DNA from: Pseudomonadota bacterium
GTDB lineage: Bacteria; Pseudomonadota; Alphaproteobacteria; Rhodospirillales; 2-02-FULL-58-16
DNA length: 13,207 bases
NCBI GenBank assembly: GCA_022560215.1
Contig: JADFTO010000049.1
Location: forward strand, 1-13,207
Direction of reading: 5' to 3'
Part shown: piece after piece, positions 12,666 through 13,207 of the stretch
Layout: each line of letters starts with the position of its first letter
How positions within the stretch are numbered: the first letter of the stretch is position 1
The notes under the pieces: generated by a model
Databases searched by the model: none
Seen by the model: the letters and a program-made list of their open reading frames with translations, nothing else
What the model was told of the DNA's origin: nothing
Program-made: the position numbers and the translations under genes

Positions 12666-13206
12666 CAGGGTATAGGGATTTCAGTTTGATCCGAGCGTTT
12701 TCGGCTGTGAATCGCCAGTCGGCTTTGGTGTTGTTTTTGTTCCGGTCGGATTGCCATGCGTTGATTTCAGCGGCGAGTGTCTGCATGTCCGGGATGCGGC
12801 GGCCGAGGCACTGGCTGGCGAGGATGGCCAGTTCGGATTCCGCCATGTTGAGCCAACTGCCGTGTTTGGGCGTATAGCGCCACTCGAACCGCCCGGCGAT
12901 ACGCCGCGCTTCGGCGGGCGCGAATGCCTGATAAAGCGACGCCTTGACATGGGTGTTGAGGTTGTCCTGCACGAGGGTGATTTTTTCGGCTTTCGGGAAG
13001 TGGGTGTCGGCCAGGTCTTTCAGAACATGCGCGTAATCGATGGCGGTGCGCCGCTCGGTGACCTTGACATGCCGCCAGCCTTCAAGCGGCGCGAACAGCA
13101 TGAACAGATTGGCGGTGCCGTTGCGCCGGTATTCGTAATCGACGCGCGCCGGGCGCCCCGGCCCCATTGGCAGGGCCATGCGCGTTTCGGCCAAAAGCTG
13201 TTTGCT
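12658..13206 (-). CDS. IS630-family transposase, C-terminal part (partial, 5' end beyond window)
   Basis: The frame is open from the window edge (SKQLLAETRM) to a TGA at 12660-12658. It contains the second catalytic Asp in LVQDNLNTH and the Glu in HGSWLNMAE, then the C-terminal tail ending LKSLYPVI, which is the part missing from the left copy. The first catalytic Asp lies just outside the window. No frameshift or stop interrupts the visible part. The gene converges on the second DUF2336 gene with 13 bp between stop codons and no terminator in between. Confidence 0.92.
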   Translation of the reverse strand, partial: SKQLLAETRMALPMGPGRPARVDYEYRRNGTANLFMLFAPLEGWRHVKVTERRTAIDYAHVLKDLADTHFPKAEKITLVQDNLNTHVKASLYQAFAPAEARRIAGRFEWRYTPKHGSWLNMAESELAILASQCLGRRIPDMQTLAAEINAWQSDRNKNNTKADWRFTAENARIKLKSLYPVI

Positions 13207-13207
13207 G

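Larger units (their letters stand above)
12644..13207 (-). mobile_element. IS630-family insertion sequence, right copy (5' part beyond window)
   Basis: This is the transposase-downstream part of the same IS type as at 1-1033, in the same orientation. The overlapping 371 bases are about 94% identical without gaps, so the two are diverged copies and not a recent duplication. The frameshift region and the other end lie beyond the window. Confidence 0.92.

Noticed and set aside
1..13207. Composite transposon formed by the two IS copies
   Set aside because: The copies are about 6% diverged and the enclosed genes are core functions with the same composition as host genes. TA next to each IS is explained by separate insertions at CTAG sites.

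Overview
The window is GC-rich (by eye about two thirds G+C) and looks like an alphaproteobacterial chromosome, most likely Rhodospirillales (Magnetospirillum/Rhodospirillum-like). The grounds are the family-level look of TruA, DapD and DapE, the HAD-dapD-dapE cluster, and a pair of DUF2336 proteins, a family I know mainly from Alphaproteobacteria. The species cannot be named from the sequence alone.

Layout. (1) 1-1033: most of an IS630-family insertion sequence on the minus strand, cut by the window edge. Its transposase is split at an A8 run that looks like a -1 frameshift site. (2) 1033-2082 (-): an unrecognised 349-aa helical protein. (3) 2262-2999 (+): truA, tRNA pseudouridine synthase. 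(4) 3106-6458 (-): an operon-like series read in the order HAD hydrolase, dapD, dapE, small multi-pass membrane protein. DapD and DapE catalyse successive steps of the succinylase route to diaminopimelate and lysine. (5) 6586-12644 (+): a signalling cluster. It encodes a PAS / degenerate GGDEF / EAL phosphodiesterase, a PAS-PAS-GAF-GGDEF diguanylate cyclase, and two paralogous DUF2336 proteins. The first DUF2336 gene overlaps the cyclase gene. (6) 12644-13207: a second, about 94% identical copy of the same IS in the same orientation, again cut by the window edge.

How it fits together. The c-di-GMP part pairs an enzyme that should make the messenger (intact GGDEF and intact RxxD inhibitory site) with one that should break it down (intact EAL catalytic set). 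They sit immediately upstream of two repeat-type helical proteins of unknown function, which are candidates for scaffold or effector proteins in the same pathway (inference). The two IS copies sit exactly on the stop codons of the genes they border. In both cases TA (the duplicated target) plus the outermost G of the IS rebuilds a TAG stop, so the neighbouring gene keeps its length. The left IS also has an inverted repeat over its transposase ribosome-binding site that could block translation from read-through transcripts.

No tRNA, rRNA, CRISPR array, prophage or defence system was seen. No stretch of more than 300 bases lacks a gene. The longest gaps are 2083-2261 (179 bp) and 6459-6585 (127 bp).
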